Source: Candidatus Desulfofervidus auxilii (GTDB lineage: Bacteria; Desulfobacterota; Desulfofervidia; Desulfofervidales; Desulfofervidaceae). From it: a stretch of DNA of 64,000 nt. The translations under genes and the position numbers were made by a program. The notes beneath the pieces were generated by a model, which saw only the letters and a program-made list of their open reading frames with translations, made no database searches and was not told the DNA's origin. Positions 23,600-34,820 of the stretch are shown one piece after another (position 1 is the stretch's first letter; each line of letters starts with the position of its first letter). Where the stretch lies: positions 1 through 64,000 of the forward strand of contig JAJSZS010000005.1 in the NCBI GenBank assembly GCA_030262725.1. Reading direction: 5' to 3'.

Positions 23600-26500
23600 C
23601 TAATGAAGAAAATTTTTAAAAAGATTTTCAATTATTTCAAAAAGTTTTTGTATTTTTATAGGTTTTGAAATATATGCATCCATACCAGCAGCAAGACATT
23701 CTTTTTTATCCTCTTCAAAGGCATGAGCAGTTAGGGCAATGATAGGAAGATGCTTTCCTGTGATTTTTTCCCTTTCTCTAATTGCTCTTGTAGCAGAAAG
23801 TCCATCCATTTTAGGCATCTGAATATCCATTAACACTAAATCAAAATCCTCTTTTTCTGTTATTTCAACTGCTTCTTTTCCATTATTAGCTACAGTTACT
23901 TGCCAACCTTGTTTTTCTAAAATTTTCACTATTAATTTTTGATTTACAGGATTATCTTCAGCAACGAGAATTCTTAATGGTATATTATTAAGTTTGCTTT
24001 TAATTATTTTTTTTGGTGTTTCTGTTTTCTCTCCAGAAATTGCCTCAATAATAACATTATATAATTTTGATTGTCTAATAGGTTTTATAATATAATGTGA
24101 AATGCCAAGTTCCTTTGCTTTTTTCCTTCCTTCTATACTTTCAGTAGAGGTCATAATGATAATAGGTGTTTTTTTGTAGGATTCCATTTTTTTTATTCTT
24201 TCTGCTACTTCAATACCACTTATATCTGGCATCCTTTCATCCAAAATAATGAGCTCAAAAGGTTTTTCTTTGATAGCTTCTGCTAGTTTATCTAAAGCAG
24301 AAAAGCCATCTTCTGCCTCATCAAATTCCATTCCCCAAGATTCCAATGTTTCTCTTAAAATAAATCGATTTATAGGATTATCGTCTACAATTAAAACTTT
24401 AAGTCCTTGAATATCTTTTGGAATTGTTTCTTCTTTTTCTCCCTTTGTTAGACCAAAACATGCTGTAAAATAAAAAGTACTTCCTTTACCTACTTCACTT
24501 TCTACCCAAATTTTTCCTCCCATCATCTCTATTAGTTTTTTAGATATAGCAAGTCCTAAACCTGTTCCACCATATTTACGTGTAATAGAAGTTTCTGCTT
24601 GGGTAAAACTTTCAAATATTCTTTCTTGTTTTTCCTTTGGTATACCAATACCAGTATCTGAAATACTAAATTGAAGTATTACTTTATCTTTTTCCTCTTT
24701 AATTTTCTTCACTTCAACAACAATATGACCTTTTTCTGTAAATTTAATGGCATTGCCAATGAGATTTACAAGAACTTGACACAACCTTATATCATCTCCT
24801 ATTACATAATTAGGTGTATCCTTTTTTATATGACAAAGTAATTCAAGCCTCTTTCTTTGTGCTCTTTCAGCTAAAGCAACAACAATAGATTCTACTGTCT
24901 CTCTTAATTTAAAAGGTTTCTTTTCAAGTTCAAGTTTACCAGATTCTATTTTTGAAAAATCAAGAATATCATTTATTATATTAAGGAGATTGTCAGCAGA
25001 AATCTTTAACATCTCTATATATTCTCTTTGTTCTTTTGTAAGTGGTGTATCCATAAGAAGTTCTGTCATACCAATAATAGCATTCATAGGTGTTCTAATT
25101 TCATGACTCATATTAGCTAAAAATTCACTTTTTGCCTTACTCGCTTTTTCTGCTGTCTGCTTTGCCTTAACCAATTCTGTCACATCTACCATATTTAAAA
25201 GAACTCCTTCATATTTTCCTTCTCGATAAATAGGTTGAATCCTTAAAATTACTTCTTTATCTTTAAAACGACGCTGAATAGTAACAGGAGGAGAATGTAA
25301 TCTTGTTCTAAAATTAAAGATAATTTCTCTTATATGAGTATATGCCTTTTTTGAATGTAATTCTTCAAGTGTTTTACCAATAATATTATGAGCTGATGTT
25401 CCCATAAATTTGCAAAAAAATTCATTTACTTCAGTTATTCTATTCCTCTTATCAGCAAAAACCACACCTTCTTCCATGCCCTTTAGCATTGCCTTAAACT
25501 TAGCCATCTCTTGACGCATTTCATCTTCTACTTTTTTTAATTCTTCAATAGGCTTTCCTTCTATAACACCACCAATAACTTTTCCTTCCCTATCTAAAAG
25601 AGGAGCAGTATTTGTTAAAGTTGAATAAGATTTACCATCTTTGCTAAATCCTATTATTTCAAACTCTGTTCTCTTTCCTTCTAATGCAAGAAAAACTGCA
25701 TCTTTTATAATTGCCATAGTTTCTTCACTAGGTGTAAACCAAGCTGTTTCCCAAACAGGAAGACCAATAACTTCTTCCTGTCTTAATTTACCTATTTGTA
25801 AGGCAGTTTTATTAACAAAAATAAATTTACCTTCTTTATCAAAAATACCTGCAAAATTACTCATAGAATTTAAAAGATATAAATATTTACTAAGTTCTTC
25901 TTCTTTTTTCTTTAAATCAGTAATTATTACTCCTTCTACTACTACTCCTTTAACTTTTTCTCTTTCATACATAGGAGTAATGGTCAATAAGCTCGGTATA
26001 GAACTTCCATCTTTAGAAACCACTGGCGTTTCAAAACGAATGGTTTTTCCTTCTCTAAGTACTTCTTTTACCGCTTTCTCTACTTTTTTTCTTATTTCTG
26101 GAACAAACCATCCTGTTTCCCAAAAAGGTTTTCCTAAAAAATCCTTTTCTTCAAATTTAAGCCATTCAATAACTTTTTTATTAGCAAATTGAATTTTTCC
26201 TTCTTTATCTAAGATTCCAGCAAAATTTGACATGGCATTTATAAGTTCATAACTAACTTGAACCTTTTCTTGTATTTTCTTAATTTCTGTGATATCTTCT
26301 GCTTCTGCAATTAAGTATTCAACTTCTCCCTTTTCATCAAAAACAGGAATCAAAGTAAATTGGATGGTAATGAAACCATTCTTTGTCCAAATCTTTTCTT
26401 CTGAGATGACAGTATTTCCTAAAGCTACTTTATTAATATATTGATTAATTTTTTCTTGAAGCTTTTTATCATAATTCCAAAAATGAATTTCAGAAAAATG

Positions 26501-27370
26501 TTTTCCTATAAGCTCCTTTGATTTATAACCCATTGCCTCAGCAGCAGTTTTATTGATCATAAGAATATTTCCATTTTTATCAAGCTTTGCTACAAAAGAG
26601 AAAAGACTATCAATAAATCGACGCAAATCCTCCTTTGCCTTTTCAACTTCTCTATACAATTTCTTTTGTTCTGTAATATCTCTCATAATTGTTTGAATAG
26701 CAGGTCTCCTATTATAGGTTATTTTAGAAGAAACAAGTTGTAACTCTTTTATTTCCCCTTCTTTTGGCTTAAATTTATACTCTTGTAATCCAATCTTCTC
26801 TCCTTTTATTACTTTTTGAATATTTTTTAATGCTCTTTCCCTTTCTTCAGGAAGTATAAACTCAGAAATATCTCTGCCAAGGATTTTTTCTTTAGAAAGA
26901 TTTAACATTTTTGTTAAGGCATCATTAACAAAAACAAATTTACCATCTTGAACAATAACAATAGCATCTTGCGAGCTTTCACTAAGCTGTTTATATTTTT
27001 CTTCTGATTCTTTTTGTTTTGTAATATCTCTTAAAAATATAGTTACATTAAAAACTTTACCATCTTTCTTATTTGGGAAGATAGTAATCCTAGCCCAAAA
27101 AGTTGAACCATCTTTTTTTAGTATTTGAATTTCCTCTGTTAATTCTTCTTTAAACCCTCTTTGAATGAGCTCTTTAATCTTCTCTTGTTTCTCTGATATA
27201 AAACAATCAAATATAGATTTTCCAATTAGTTTTTTTCTATCTTTTAAATCATAACCTAATATTTTAAGAATAGATGGGTTTAAATATTCAATTTTATTTT
27301 CTTTATTCAAAAGAACTATTCCATGAATGGCATTTTCTATCACAGAGCTAAGTATAAAGTCTCTTTGCAT
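23600..27370 (-). CDS. Six-PAS hybrid histidine kinase with two receiver domains
   Basis: 1256-residue cytosolic sensor; no transmembrane segment is visible. PAS domains lie at about 1-120, 121-245, 250-370, 375-490, 495-615 and 620-740. HisKA follows (about 750-815, H-box [18 protein letters not shown]), then HATPase (N box, [22 protein letters not shown]) to about 980. The receivers are at about 990-1115 ([13 protein letters not shown]) and 1135-1250 ([13 protein letters not shown]). PAS 4 and PAS 5 share MSNFAGI(L/F)DKEGK and WETxWF and are an internal duplication. It has no Hpt domain of its own; a separate Hpt gene is transcribed divergently at 27475, so phosphotransfer probably goes through it or to the REC-GGDEF proteins downstream. 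Confidence 0.93.
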   Translation of the reverse strand: MQRDFILSSVIENAIHGIVLLNKENKIEYLNPSILKILGYDLKDRKKLIGKSIFDCFISEKQEKIKELIQRGFKEELTEEIQILKKDGSTFWARITIFPNKKDGKVFNVTIFLRDITKQKESEEKYKQLSESSQDAIVIVQDGKFVFVNDALTKMLNLSKEKILGRDISEFILPEERERALKNIQKVIKGEKIGLQEYKFKPKEGEIKELQLVSSKITYNRRPAIQTIMRDITEQKKLYREVEKAKEDLRRFIDSLFSFVAKLDKNGNILMINKTAAEAMGYKSKELIGKHFSEIHFWNYDKKLQEKINQYINKVALGNTVISEEKIWTKNGFITIQFTLIPVFDEKGEVEYLIAEAEDITEIKKIQEKVQVSYELINAMSNFAGILDKEGKIQFANKKVIEWLKFEEKDFLGKPFWETGWFVPEIRKKVEKAVKEVLREGKTIRFETPVVSKDGSSIPSLLTITPMYEREKVKGVVVEGVIITDLKKKEEELSKYLYLLNSMSNFAGIFDKEGKFIFVNKTALQIGKLRQEEVIGLPVWETAWFTPSEETMAIIKDAVFLALEGKRTEFEIIGFSKDGKSYSTLTNTAPLLDREGKVIGGVIEGKPIEELKKVEDEMRQEMAKFKAMLKGMEEGVVFADKRNRITEVNEFFCKFMGTSAHNIIGKTLEELHSKKAYTHIREIIFNFRTRLHSPPVTIQRRFKDKEVILRIQPIYREGKYEGVLLNMVDVTELVKAKQTAEKASKAKSEFLANMSHEIRTPMNAIIGMTELLMDTPLTKEQREYIEMLKISADNLLNIINDILDFSKIESGKLELEKKPFKLRETVESIVVALAERAQRKRLELLCHIKKDTPNYVIGDDIRLCQVLVNLIGNAIKFTEKGHIVVEVKKIKEEKDKVILQFSISDTGIGIPKEKQERIFESFTQAETSITRKYGGTGLGLAISKKLIEMMGGKIWVESEVGKGSTFYFTACFGLTKGEKEETIPKDIQGLKVLIVDDNPINRFILRETLESWGMEFDEAEDGFSALDKLAEAIKEKPFELIILDERMPDISGIEVAERIKKMESYKKTPIIIMTSTESIEGRKKAKELGISHYIIKPIRQSKLYNVIIEAISGEKTETPKKIIKSKLNNIPLRILVAEDNPVNQKLIVKILEKQGWQVTVANNGKEAVEITEKEDFDLVLMDIQMPKMDGLSATRAIREREKITGKHLPIIALTAHAFEEDKKECLAAGMDAYISKPIKIQKLFEIIENLFKNFLH

Positions 27371-27403
27371 AATTCAACCCTTAAGGATGTATTTTACATA
27401 AAA

Positions 27404-27465
27404 TCGACATTAAAAATGATTTTGTTCGGAAGATAACCGAACATAAAAGAGCATTTAACCGAATT
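27404..27465. promoter_or_regulatory. Divergent CCGAA-type upstream element with inverted repeat
   Basis: GTTCGG (27424-27429) and CCGAAC (27437-27442) form a 6-bp inverted repeat with a 7-bp spacer between the divergent hybrid kinase and Hpt genes. On each strand CCGAA is followed after 16 bp by a GCCGA-like word: ACCGA (27458-27462) forward and GTCGA (complement of 27404-27408) reverse. The same pairing with 15-bp spacing precedes the kinase genes at 56.2 and 58.0 kb, so this is a candidate promoter or operator. Confidence 0.45.
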
Positions 27466-27474
27466 AAAAGATGT

Positions 27475-27792
27475 ATGGAAATAAAGAAAAAAGCAAAAGA
27501 TTTAGGTTTAGATGAAAATGAATTTTTTGAATTAGTAAAAATTTTTTTAGAAGTTAGTATTTCTGATTTAAATAAATTACAATCTGCTTTTATTAAAAAA
27601 GATGTAAAACAAGTAGTTGAAGCAGCACATTCTATAAAGGGTGCAGCTAGCAATCTTGAATTTCAGGATATTTATGAAATTGCAAAGGGAATAGAGAAGA
27701 ATGCACTTAAGAACAAATTAAAGGGAATAGAAAAAGCAATTCAATTAATAAAAGAAAAATTAAATTTGATAGCAAAGGAATTAGCCATATGA
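27475..27792 (+). CDS. Stand-alone histidine phosphotransfer (Hpt) protein
   Basis: 105-residue helical protein with the Hpt signature AHSIKGAASNLEF (His about 43). It shuttles phosphate between receiver domains. It overlaps the next kinase gene by 4 bp and is divergent from the hybrid kinase that lacks an Hpt domain. No clear ribosome site is seen; the start at 27475 is 4 bp downstream of another, out-of-frame ATG. Confidence 0.88.
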   Translation: MEIKKKAKDLGLDENEFFELVKIFLEVSISDLNKLQSAFIKKDVKQVVEAAHSIKGAASNLEFQDIYEIAKGIEKNALKNKLKGIEKAIQLIKEKLNLIAKELAI

Positions 27793-29702
27793 AGAAAATA
27801 TTAGTAGTAGACAATCATCCTCTTATTTTACAATTTATGGTTAATTTACTTAAAAAAAGAGGATATGAAGTTTTAACAGTCTTAGATGGTCTTTCTGCTT
27901 TAGATATTCTAAAGGATTATATTCCCGATGTTATATTTATTGATTTAGTTATGCCAAATATTGATGGAAAAAGATTATGCCAAATTATTCGAAAAAATCC
28001 TGATTTGAGAAATACATATATTATTATTCTTTCCAGTATTGTTGCTGAAGAAGGGATAAATCTAGCAGAATTTGGGGCAGATGCATGTATTGCTAAAGGA
28101 CCTTTAAAGAAAATGGCAGAGAATATTCTTGCTATTTTAGATAAAATAGAAAAGAAAGAACTTGAAAAATCCCCAGAAGTCTTAGGAATTGAAGGTATCA
28201 TTCCACGAGAGATTACGAAAGAATTACTTTGGGTTAAAAAGCATTTTGAAATTATCTTAAGTAGCATGTCTGAGGGTATTTTAGAAATCACACCAACAGG
28301 AAGAATAGTTTATGCTAACCCCTTTGCCCTTTCTTTAATTTGTAAAACAGAAGAAGAATTATTAGGTTTAGATTTTATATCTTTATTTGCTCAAGAAGAT
28401 CGTCAAAGAATTAAAAGTTTACTTGAAGTAGCATCTATTGCCCCTCAAAAAATAAGTGAAGAAAATCCAGTAATATTAAATAGTAAACAAATTATTTTAA
28501 CATTTTTACCAGTTAAAGATGAGGAACATAATAGTATTATTGTCATTTTAGTTGATGTTACTGAGAAAAAGCAAATGGAAGCTAGACTTCTTCAAGCTCA
28601 AAAAATGGAGGCTATAGGCACATTAGCAGGTGGTATTGCGCATGATTTTAATAATTTGCTTATGGGTATACAAGGACATATTTCTCTTATGCTTATGAAA
28701 ATGGATGCATCTCATTGTTATTTTAAACATTTAAAAGCAATAGAAAATATGGTGAAAAGAGGGGCTGAGCTTACTAAACAGCTTTTAGGATTTGCTAGAA
28801 AGGGTAAATATGAAGTTAAATCTATTAATTTAAATGAAATAATTGAGAACTGTTTAGAAATGTTTGGACAGGTTAGAAAAGAAATAAATATTCACAAAAA
28901 TTTTCAAAAAGATATTTGGCTAGTGGAAGCAGACCGCTCTCAAATGGAACAAGTATTTTTAAATTTATTTGTTAATGCTGCAGATGCTATGCCAAAAGGA
29001 GGGGAATTATATGTTGAAACAAAAAATATTGTATTTAACGATTCTTTTAAAACAAGACCAGGGGATTATGTAAAAATTTCGATTACAGATACTGGTATAG
29101 GTATGGATGAGGCAACTCAACAAAGGATATTTGAGCCTTTTTTTACTACTAAAGAGAGAGGGAGGGGAACAGGACTTGGTCTTGCCAGTGTTTATGGAAT
29201 CATAAAAAATCATGAAGGTTTTATTACTGTTTATAGTAAGAAAGGGAAAGGAACAACGTTTAACATTTATCTGCCAGCCTCAAAAAAAGGGATACAAAAA
29301 GAGAAGACTTCTTCTAAAGAAATATTAAAAGGTAATGAGACTATTTTAATTATAGATGATGAGGAAGAAATTCTTAAAGTTACTGCAGAAATGTTAAAGA
29401 GCTTGGGATATAAAGTAATAATGGCAAATGATGGTAAAGAAGCTATAGAAATTTATCAAAAAAACAAAAAAGATATTCAGTTGGTAATTTTAGATATAAT
29501 TATGCCAGGAATGAATGGCAAAGAGATTTATGAAACATTAAGAACAATTAATCCAAAAATAAAAGTAATTATTTCAAGCGGGTATAGTTTTAATAATCAA
29601 ATAAATGAAATTTTAAAACAAGAATGCGCTGCTTTTATCCAAAAACCTTTTAGTTTAAAAGAATTATCACAAATAATTAGAAAAGTTTTGGATAAAAAAT
29701 GA
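27789..29702 (+). CDS. Hybrid histidine kinase REC-PAS-HisKA-HATPase-REC
   Basis: 637 residues: N-terminal receiver (1-120, Asp in VIFIDLVMPNIDG), PAS (about 148-265), HisKA with H-box GTLAGGIAHDFNNLLMGI (about 280-297), HATPase (about 385-505, GTGLGLASVYGI) and C-terminal receiver (about 515-635, LVILDIIMPGMNG). The H-box GIAHDFNN form is typical of soluble deltaproteobacterial kinases. It has no membrane segment. It is flanked by two Hpt genes (27475 and 29756), giving a complete multi-step phosphorelay in one transcript. Confidence 0.93.
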   Translation: MKKILVVDNHPLILQFMVNLLKKRGYEVLTVLDGLSALDILKDYIPDVIFIDLVMPNIDGKRLCQIIRKNPDLRNTYIIILSSIVAEEGINLAEFGADACIAKGPLKKMAENILAILDKIEKKELEKSPEVLGIEGIIPREITKELLWVKKHFEIILSSMSEGILEITPTGRIVYANPFALSLICKTEEELLGLDFISLFAQEDRQRIKSLLEVASIAPQKISEENPVILNSKQIILTFLPVKDEEHNSIIVILVDVTEKKQMEARLLQAQKMEAIGTLAGGIAHDFNNLLMGIQGHISLMLMKMDASHCYFKHLKAIENMVKRGAELTKQLLGFARKGKYEVKSINLNEIIENCLEMFGQVRKEINIHKNFQKDIWLVEADRSQMEQVFLNLFVNAADAMPKGGELYVETKNIVFNDSFKTRPGDYVKISITDTGIGMDEATQQRIFEPFFTTKERGRGTGLGLASVYGIIKNHEGFITVYSKKGKGTTFNIYLPASKKGIQKEKTSSKEILKGNETILIIDDEEEILKVTAEMLKSLGYKVIMANDGKEAIEIYQKNKKDIQLVILDIIMPGMNGKEIYETLRTINPKIKVIISSGYSFNNQINEILKQECAAFIQKPFSLKELSQIIRKVLDKK

Positions 29703-29755
29703 ATAATTTTTGAAAAAGAAGAGTCTTTTTAAGATTGTTTGAGAGGAGGTAAAAG

Positions 29756-30085
29756 ATGTTTGATTTGAATAAGGTAATGGAGATGGTTGAGGGTGATAAG
29801 GAACTTTTAAAAGAACTTTTAAATTTGTTTTTTTCAGATTATCCAGAAAAACTTGCTAAAATTTATCATGCTCTTGAGAAAAATGATGCAAAGACAGTCT
29901 ATGAAACTGCTCATAGCTTAAAAGGAGCTTGTGGTAACTTGGGTTTAAGTCGTGCTTATAATTTATCACTTGAAATAGAAAGAATGGGTAAGGAGGGCAA
30001 ATTAGAGAGAGTAGAAGAGGCTTATAAAAAACTAGTAAAAGAATTAGATGAGTTTAAACAATTTGTTTCTGATATTAATTTATAA
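29756..30085 (+). CDS. Stand-alone histidine phosphotransfer (Hpt) protein
   Basis: 109-residue Hpt with AHSLKGACGNLGL (His about 50). It starts after a strong GAGAGGAGGT, 53 bp after the hybrid kinase. It is the second Hpt protein in this 2.6-kb operon and shares the size and helical layout of the first. The 3' end overlaps convergent engB by 11 bp. Confidence 0.88.
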   Translation: MFDLNKVMEMVEGDKELLKELLNLFFSDYPEKLAKIYHALEKNDAKTVYETAHSLKGACGNLGLSRAYNLSLEIERMGKEGKLERVEEAYKKLVKELDEFKQFVSDINL

Positions 30086-30662
30086 GCATTTTAAAAATTG
30101 CTTTTAATAATTGTGATTTACCTTCTGCTGTGCGGGCAGAAAAAAAATAGAGTGGAAAATCTTTTTTTAGGTTAAATTTTTGATAAGTAATTTTGATTAT
30201 TTTTTCTCTTTCTTTATTTTTAATCTTATCAACCTTAGTAAGGACAATAATGGTTTGTCTTTTATAATAATTTAACCATTCCCAAAGTTGTAAATCATTG
30301 GCTAATGGGCCAAATCTAGCATCTAATAAAAGTACTATACCTTTTAATTGTTTTCTTTTGGCTAAATAAGTTTCTATACTTTTCCCCCACTGTGCTCGTA
30401 AATGGTTAGCTACCTTTGCATAACCATAACCAGGTAAATCAGTGAAGAAAAATTTCTCATTTATTAAATAAAAATTAATAGTGCGAGTACACCCAGGTGT
30501 ATGACTGACACGAATAAGTTTTCTTTGACCAAGAATTGTTCTAAGTAAGGAAGATTTTCCTACATTAGATCTACCAGCAAAGGCAACTTCAGGATAAGGT
30601 AAATCTGGCCAATCTTTTTCCCAAAGAGCACTTTTAAAAAATCTTATTGTTTTAATTTGCAT
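30075..30662 (-). CDS. engB: Ribosome biogenesis GTPase EngB (YsxC/YihA)
   Basis: 195-residue TRAFAC GTPase needed for 50S assembly. G1 GRSNVGKSSLL (about 31-41), G2 TRTINFY, G3 DLPGYGYAKV (about 74-83) and G4 TKVDK (about 139-143) are intact. It overlaps the aminotransferase 3' end by 19 bp and is the last gene of a long minus-strand run. Confidence 0.95.
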   Translation of the reverse strand: MQIKTIRFFKSALWEKDWPDLPYPEVAFAGRSNVGKSSLLRTILGQRKLIRVSHTPGCTRTINFYLINEKFFFTDLPGYGYAKVANHLRAQWGKSIETYLAKRKQLKGIVLLLDARFGPLANDLQLWEWLNYYKRQTIIVLTKVDKIKNKEREKIIKITYQKFNLKKDFPLYFFSARTAEGKSQLLKAIFKMLIN

Positions 30663-31795
30663 ATTTTAAAATAGTTTTTAAGCCTTTTTAATCCCTCCTT
30701 TATATTTTCTAAAGAGTTTGCATAAGAAATTCTTAAAAAACCTTCTCCTTCAGTGCCAAAATCAATTCCTGGTGTTACAGCAACCTTGACTTTTTCTAAA
30801 ATATCAAAAGCCAAAGCATAACTATTATTACTTATATGTTTTACATTAATGAAAAAATAAAAAGCCCCTTGTGGGGGTTTTTTTAAAGGGAAACCTATTT
30901 CTTTTAAAGTATGAAAGACAAAAATCCTTCTTTCATTATAAATTTCTTTCATTTTTAAAACATCTTTTTTTGCTTCCTTTAAGGCAGCAATACCAGCATA
31001 TTGAGCTATACTAGAAGTGCAGATAAAGAAATTTTGCTGAATCTTTTGCATATGTCGAATAAATTTTTTAGGAGCAATTACATAACCTAATCGCCAGCCT
31101 GTCATAGCATAAGATTTGGAAAAACCGTTTAAAATAAAAGCATTTTCACTAAATTCCAAAGCTGTTTTTTCTTCACCTTCATAGACAAGCCCATGATAAA
31201 TTTCATCTGAGATTAAAGGTAAACCAAAATCAGCAAGTGATTCTATAATTTCTGAAGGAGTTAATGCACCTGTAGGATTGGCAGGCGAATTGATAATGAT
31301 GGCTTTTGTTCGGCGGTTCAAAACCTTTTTAATATCTATCAAATCATAAACAAATCCATTTTCCTCTTTAACCGGAATAAAAATTGGTTTTGCTCCAAAA
31401 AAATGAATGAAATTAGGATAACAAGCATAACCTGGATTCGGAACAATAACCTCATCACCTGGTTCCAAAAGGCTAGCAAAAACAAGAAATATAGCTGGTG
31501 AGCTGCCAGCAGTAACAATTACTTGTTCAGGAGAAACTGTTACTTTGTATTTTTCTTGATAATAATTAGCAATAGCTTCTCTTAATTCTGGCAAGCCAAG
31601 GCTATGAGTATAGTATGTTTTACCTTTTTTAATTGCATCTATAGCGGCTTTTTTAATGCATTCAGGTGTGTCAAAATCTGGTTCACCTATCTCTAAATGA
31701 ATGACATGATGCCCTTGTTTTTCCAAACTTTTTGCTTTTTCCAATATATCCATGACAATAAAAGAAGAGATTTCTTTAGCACGCCTTGCTATCAT
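30644..31795 (-). CDS. Class I/II pyridoxal-phosphate aminotransferase (aspartate-type)
   Basis: 383-residue PLP enzyme of fold type I. The substrate and cofactor motifs are NSPANPTGA (about 168-176), SDEIYHGLVY (about 195-204) and the PLP Lys in FSKSYAMTGWRLGY (about 228-241). The general family converts an amino acid and 2-oxoglutarate to the keto acid and glutamate; the substrate cannot be fixed from sequence. The start overlaps the TPR gene by 4 bp. Confidence 0.92.
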   Translation of the reverse strand: MIARRAKEISSFIVMDILEKAKSLEKQGHHVIHLEIGEPDFDTPECIKKAAIDAIKKGKTYYTHSLGLPELREAIANYYQEKYKVTVSPEQVIVTAGSSPAIFLVFASLLEPGDEVIVPNPGYACYPNFIHFFGAKPIFIPVKEENGFVYDLIDIKKVLNRRTKAIIINSPANPTGALTPSEIIESLADFGLPLISDEIYHGLVYEGEEKTALEFSENAFILNGFSKSYAMTGWRLGYVIAPKKFIRHMQKIQQNFFICTSSIAQYAGIAALKEAKKDVLKMKEIYNERRIFVFHTLKEIGFPLKKPPQGAFYFFINVKHISNNSYALAFDILEKVKVAVTPGIDFGTEGEGFLRISYANSLENIKEGLKRLKNYFKICKLKQ

Positions 31796-32532
31796 GAGAG
31801 ATTTTCTAAAATATTTATTGCCCGTTTTCTTAAGGGCCCATTATCTATCTGAACTACTTTTTCAAATTGTTTTTTTGCCTGTTCAATTTTGCCAATTTTA
31901 AGATAAAGTAAACCCATTCTAAAATAAAGTGCGGAGGCATCAGGAAGATATGTTATGCCTTCAGCATATACTGCTATTGCTCTTTCATATTTTCCTTCCT
32001 CTTCCCAAGTTCTGGCTAGACCAAGATATGCAGGTAAATAATGGTGATTTAATTCCAATGCTAAAATAAAATTTTTTCTAGCTTTAGAGAAATCTTTCTG
32101 TAAAAGATAACAAGAGCCAAGATTTGTATAAGCTGCTTCTGGAGTAGGATAAGTAGGGATAGCTAAGGCTTTTTTAAAATAAGATTCAGCTATCTTAAAT
32201 TTTTTCTTTCGTAAATATAAAAGTCCAAGATTGTTATAGGCGGCTGCATAATTTTTATCTAAACCTAATATTTTTTTAAATTCTTTTTCTGCTAAATTTA
32301 AATTACCTCTTGCCATATATGCAAGTCCTAAAGCCAAATGAATATCTGGATTTTTATCATCAAGTTTAACTGCCTTTAACAATTCTTTTAAAGCTAAAGC
32401 ATATTTTCCTTCTCTTAAATAAGAGCTACCTAAACGATAATGTATTTGTGCATTATCATGCTTATTTTTAGGCTGAATATTAGTACAATTTATTGATAAA
32501 AAGATTAAGCTATAAATTAACCATTTCATCAT
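31792..32532 (-). CDS. TPR-repeat protein with N-terminal export signal (PilF/PilW-like)
   Basis: 246 residues: an N-terminal hydrophobic segment (2-15) ending near a Cys (FLSINC; Asn before Cys is unusual for a lipobox), then about six tetratricopeptide repeats from residue 28 to 240 ([19 protein letters not shown] type). Such proteins act as scaffolds, for example the PilF pilotin, but no pilus genes are nearby. It overlaps hisG by 4 bp. Confidence 0.8.
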   Translation of the reverse strand: MMKWLIYSLIFLSINCTNIQPKNKHDNAQIHYRLGSSYLREGKYALALKELLKAVKLDDKNPDIHLALGLAYMARGNLNLAEKEFKKILGLDKNYAAAYNNLGLLYLRKKKFKIAESYFKKALAIPTYPTPEAAYTNLGSCYLLQKDFSKARKNFILALELNHHYLPAYLGLARTWEEEGKYERAIAVYAEGITYLPDASALYFRMGLLYLKIGKIEQAKKQFEKVVQIDNGPLRKRAINILENLS

Positions 32533-33401
32533 ATGACTTTGTGAAGAGGATATTCAATAATGCCTTCAGCCCCAGCCTTAAGGAGCTTTGGAATTAGTTC
32601 TCGTACTATTTTAGCATTTACTACTGTTTCTACTGCACACCATTTTTGATCATGAAGAGGAGAAATAGTAGGTGCATTAAGGCTTGGTAATAATTTTACA
32701 ATTTCTTCTAATTTTTCCTGAGGTACATTCATTTTTAAACCTACCATATGATATCCATGTAAAGCCCCTTTTAATAAAAGGACAATCTGTTCTATCTTTT
32801 CCTTTTTCCATGAATCTTTCCAACTTTCTGGATTGGCTATAAATTGAGGATAAGAAATCATTAATTCCTTAATTATCTTTAAACCATGTGCCTTTAAAGT
32901 TGTACCAGTTTCAGTAACTTCAACAATAGCATCTGCTAATCCAGAAACTACTTTGGCTTCTGTAGCACCCCAAGAGAACTCTACAGTAACATTTATACCT
33001 TCTTTTTCAAAAAAACGTTTAGTAAAATTGACTAACTCTGTAGCAATCTTTTTCCCTTCTAAATCTTTTATATCTTTAATATGAGTGTTTCCTGCTACTG
33101 CTAATACCCATCTTGTGGGACGAAGGCTTGTTTTTGAATAAATCAAATCAGCTACTACTACTACTTTAGATTCATTTTCTAATATCCAGTCCTTTCCTGT
33201 AATACCTGCATCTAATGTACCATTTTCTACATAACGAGACATTTCTTGAGCACGACACATACTACATTCAATTTCTTCATCATTAATAGTAGGAAAATAA
33301 CTCCTTTCACCTACCTTTATCTCCCATCCTGCTCGTTTGAAAAGCTCTATAGTAGCATTCTGAAGACTGCCTTTTGGTATGCCTAACTTTAACTTCTTCA
33401 T
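32529..33401 (-). CDS. hisG: ATP phosphoribosyltransferase, long form (HisG)
   Basis: 290-residue first enzyme of histidine biosynthesis (ATP + PRPP to phosphoribosyl-ATP). The N-terminal catalytic lobes ([26 protein letters not shown], and the [13 protein letters not shown] stretch) are followed by the C-terminal HisG_C domain (about 215-288). This is the long form with built-in regulatory domain, feedback-inhibited by histidine in characterised members, and no HisZ is needed. It overlaps hisI by 4 bp. Confidence 0.96.
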   Translation of the reverse strand: MKKLKLGIPKGSLQNATIELFKRAGWEIKVGERSYFPTINDEEIECSMCRAQEMSRYVENGTLDAGITGKDWILENESKVVVVADLIYSKTSLRPTRWVLAVAGNTHIKDIKDLEGKKIATELVNFTKRFFEKEGINVTVEFSWGATEAKVVSGLADAIVEVTETGTTLKAHGLKIIKELMISYPQFIANPESWKDSWKKEKIEQIVLLLKGALHGYHMVGLKMNVPQEKLEEIVKLLPSLNAPTISPLHDQKWCAVETVVNAKIVRELIPKLLKAGAEGIIEYPLHKVI

Positions 33402-33772
33402 TTTTTATAAACCTCCTCTGGCTCAAAAACTTTTTCAGCTACAATTTTTAAGTCATTTCCTTCTAGTTTGCGATAAAAACAACTGCGATATCCAGTATGA
33501 CATGCAGCTCCTATCTGCTCAACTTTAAGTAATACGGTATCTTTATCACAATCTACATAAATTTCTTTTACTTTTTGAATATGACCAGAGCTTTTACCTT
33601 TTTGCCATAGACATTTCCTAGTACGGCTATAATAATGAGCTAATCCTGTTTCTAAAGTCCTTTCCCAAGCCTCTTCATTCATAAAAGCCAACATTAACAC
33701 TTCATTTGTCTTATAATCTTGAACAATTGCAGGAATGATTCCCCCCATTTTTTCAAAATCTAATTTAATCAT
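33398..33772 (-). CDS. hisI: Phosphoribosyl-AMP cyclohydrolase (HisI)
   Basis: 124 residues, third step of histidine synthesis. Zn and catalytic motifs are [11 protein letters not shown] (about 58-68), CDKDT (about 77-81) and [14 protein letters not shown] (about 91-104). A longer upstream frame exists, but homology begins at [15 protein letters not shown], so I use the internal start at 33772, giving the usual length and an 8-bp overlap with rlmN. It is the single-domain form without HisE. Confidence 0.93.
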   Translation of the reverse strand: MIKLDFEKMGGIIPAIVQDYKTNEVLMLAFMNEEAWERTLETGLAHYYSRTRKCLWQKGKSSGHIQKVKEIYVDCDKDTVLLKVEQIGAACHTGYRSCFYRKLEGNDLKIVAEKVFEPEEVYKK

Positions 33773-34820
33773 TTTTAAACTCCCTTGGTTTTCCATCCAA
33801 TTGACCACATGCTGCTCCAATATCTGCTCCCTTACTTTGCCGAATAGTAACTGTATATCCGTATTTTTGCAAGACTTCTTGAAATTGTAAGATTTCATAA
33901 GTTAATGGAGGGGAAAAATCAATATCTGGACAAGGGTTAAAGGGAATTAAATTGATTTTAACAGGAAGCCCTTTAAGTAATTTAGCTAAATCTTTAGCTT
34001 GCCTTACTGAAGTATTCACCCCTCTTAAAAGTACATATGCAATAGTAAATCTCTTTCTTTTAGGTAATGGCATCTTATGCATAGTTTTTATTAAAACTTC
34101 TAAAGGATACTTTTTATTTATAGGTACAAGAAAATTTCTTGTTTTGTTATCGGCAGCATGAAATGATATAGCCCAGCTTACATTAGCTTTTTGAGAAAAT
34201 TTAAGCATTTGCGGAGCCAAACCAATAGTAGAAATAGTGACTCGGCGGTGAGAAAACCTTAATCCAAGTGGGTGAGTTAAGATATTTACGGCTTTCAAAG
34301 TAGCTTCAAAATTATGCAATGGTTCACCCATACCCATAAAAACAATATTTCTTAAAGGCCAATGTTGAGGTAAATGTTCTTTAGCATAAAGTACTTGATT
34401 GATAATTTCTGCAGTCTCAAGATTTCTTTTAAATCCCATTTTCCCAGTAAGACAAAATTTGCAGCCCATAGCACAACCTACTTGGGTGGAGACACAAAGG
34501 GTATAATAACCTGATTGAGGAATAAGTACCGATTCAATAAATTGTCCATCTTTAAGACGGAAGAGGAATTTGATTGTTCCATCAGAAGCAGTTAATGTTT
34601 CTTCAGATTGAAAACTACTAATTTGACATATTTCAGATAAATGAGAACGTAAAGATTTTGACAAAGTAGTGATAGAAAAAATATCTTTTATATTATGTTT
34701 ATAAATTGCCTCAAAAATCTGATGCGCCCGAAACTTAGGCTCGCCAAATTTTCCTATCCATTTTTCCAATTCTGATAAAGTGAGATTTTTCAAATCAATT
34801 TGTTTTTCCTTTAAAACCAC
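33765..34820 (-). CDS. rlmN: 23S rRNA/tRNA adenine-C2 methyltransferase RlmN
   Basis: 351-residue radical SAM enzyme that methylates A2503 of 23S rRNA and A37 of some tRNAs. The CX3CX2C cluster motif is CAMGCKFC (about 117-124), the methylated-cysteine region is GAACGQL near the C-terminus, and the substrate region GMGEPLHNF (about 165-173) is present. The start overlaps the preceding TraF-like barrel gene by 10 bp. Confidence 0.96.
   Translation of the reverse strand: MVLKEKQIDLKNLTLSELEKWIGKFGEPKFRAHQIFEAIYKHNIKDIFSITTLSKSLRSHLSEICQISSFQSEETLTASDGTIKFLFRLKDGQFIESVLIPQSGYYTLCVSTQVGCAMGCKFCLTGKMGFKRNLETAEIINQVLYAKEHLPQHWPLRNIVFMGMGEPLHNFEATLKAVNILTHPLGLRFSHRRVTISTIGLAPQMLKFSQKANVSWAISFHAADNKTRNFLVPINKKYPLEVLIKTMHKMPLPKRKRFTIAYVLLRGVNTSVRQAKDLAKLLKGLPVKINLIPFNPCPDIDFSPPLTYEILQFQEVLQKYGYTVTIRQSKGADIGAACGQLDGKPREFKND

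Noticed and set aside
33773-33898. Longer hisI start at 33898
   Set aside because: The extra 42 residues are antisense-free but lie inside rlmN and have no similarity to HisI, which begins at [10 protein letters not shown].
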